A stretch of DNA of 64,000 nucleotides from Lamellibrachia columna. Lineage: Eukaryota; Annelida; Polychaeta; Sabellida; Siboglinidae. Positions 63,201 to 64,000 of the stretch are shown here, in pieces. Where the stretch lies: the NCBI GenBank assembly GCA_963662155.1, contig OY759274.1:16508439-16572438 (forward strand), given 5' to 3'. The first letter of the stretch is position 1, and the number at the start of each line of letters is the position of its first letter. A program made the translations under genes and the position numbers. The notes below the pieces were generated by a model. It was not told the DNA's origin. It saw only the letters and a program-made list of their open reading frames with translations, and did no database searches.

Positions 63201-63354
63201 TATATGCGACGTCATATATGCGACGTCATATATGCGACGTCATATATGCGACGTCATATATGCGACGTCATATATGCGACGTCATATATGCGACGTCATA
63301 TATGCGACGTCATATATGCGACGTCATATATGCGACGTCATATATGTGACGTCA
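63201..63354. repeat. 14-bp tandem array, exactly 11 copies, with GACGTC
   Basis: The unit is tatatgcgacgtca. Ten units are identical; the last is tatatgtgacgtca, which makes a perfect TGACGTCA cAMP-response-element palindrome. It gives open frames by periodicity only. Confidence 0.97.
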
Positions 63355-63419
63355 TACTTATGCATGTTTACGGGTTAGACTTCTTAGTCTACCTAATCTA
63401 GATTGTCTGCTGAGCGTGT

Positions 63420-63540
63420 ACCCAGACCTGGGGACGAGTACATTTTCATGAGTAAAGTATGAGGACGAGTACATTGGTGATGGCTGAGTATGAGAACGAG
63501 TACATTTCCACGAGTATGAGTACGAGTACATCTTGTATGA
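63420..63540. repeat. degenerate gagtaca-type tandem repeat
   Basis: Repeats of acgagtacattt with atgag spacers. Confidence 0.75.
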
Positions 63541-64000
63541 TATAGTAACTCTGTATAGTAATAATAACGTATTTTAAATATAAAACACTGTTAAACACTG
63601 TGAATTAATTTATATAATTCAGGAAGAGTTGACTGTGCAACGGCAGTTGATCAGACGTTTTATGAGGAAAACTGTAAAAACCTCTTTATGTTTGGGACCA
63701 AACTGGGGGTTGCATTCCATTCAAATGTGCGCTTTCATGCAAATGCAAATGTTCAGATTATGCATTCAAATATGGGTTAAAATATATTTATATTGAAAAT
63801 ACTTTTCAAAATACATTTTATAGCACAGCATAACAAAAGAAAAGAAAGAAATAAAGAAATATAATCATTAAATATATATGATATATGAATCAATGAACAC
63901 TGTCAGGCATGTTGTGGCTGGCAGTGACCACAAGTCCACAACTAATGTTTGTTGAGAGGGTGGATTAGCACCTGTCAATGTCCAGTGCTCAATATCCCCT
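63541..64000. other. intergenic to window end
   Basis: No gene is recognised. A small repeat of atgcaaatg and an A-rich aaagaaagaaataaag stretch are visible. Confidence 0.4.

Overview
The window is animal genomic DNA: AT-rich, with widely spaced small exons bounded by GT...AG introns, long microsatellites and many decayed non-LTR and DNA transposons. Gene content (rotatin, an NXPE-like membrane-anchored PC-esterase family, CR1/RTE-type LINEs, hAT/DUF4371, Pogo and Ty3/Gypsy relics) suits a marine invertebrate. A lophotrochozoan such as a mollusc is my best guess, but nothing here fixes the phylum. No tRNA, rRNA, CRISPR array or bacterial operon was seen.

Region 1 (1-18.7 kb). The left third is the 5' half of one gene on the minus strand, rotatin (RTTN), a centriole and cilium assembly protein. 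I placed 16 exons by joining reading frame to splice sites. They encode about 808 residues from the start codon (18365-18363) to an exon ending at 2684; the remaining ~1400 residues should lie left of the window. Its introns hold several minisatellites (51 bp, 23-24 bp and 19 bp units), (TA)n, a MITE and a decayed THAP zinc-finger copy. A 3' fragment of a CR1-like LINE sits at 250-1394.

Region 2 (18.7-33 kb). This is a graveyard of mobile elements: two pieces of one LINE family (19.1 and 22.0-22.6 kb), a Ty3/Gypsy pol relic joined to an unknown basic/acidic ORF (20.4-21.9 kb), a 603-bp element with ~137-bp inverted termini (23.85-24.45 kb), a hAT-like transposase relic (25.9-27.4 kb), and a tandemly duplicated NXPE 5' flank. 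One duplicate (27.94-28.77 kb) is orphaned. The other (29.63-33.03 kb) carries a LINE insertion and leads into NXPE gene 1.

Region 3 (33-42 kb). Two intact single-exon NXPE-like genes lie in the same direction (33031-34500 and 40483-41946). Between them are foldback MITEs, a 32-bp tandem array and an unidentified decayed single-exon gene. A third, broken NXPE copy is on the minus strand at 55.9-57.2 kb. All copies share a conserved ~110-bp stretch just upstream of the start codon.

Region 4 (42.8-51.1 kb). This is a large inverted duplication. Its left arm is split by ~4 kb that contains a Pogo-type transposase relic (with a fourfold internal repeat in its DNA-binding part) and a LINE fragment. 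Between the arms is a (CAG)n tract of almost 50 units.

Region 5 (51-64 kb). Minisatellites (23 bp and 17 bp units), the NXPE pseudogene, RTE-type LINE pieces (one inserted in a satellite array), and an 11 x 14-bp GACGTC-bearing array at 63.2 kb.

Only RTTN and the two NXPE-like genes look functional. I see no undescribed multi-gene system. The most unusual structures are the NXPE promoter module with its LINE empty/filled site pair, the inversion between two (TA)n tracts, and the invaded inverted duplication.
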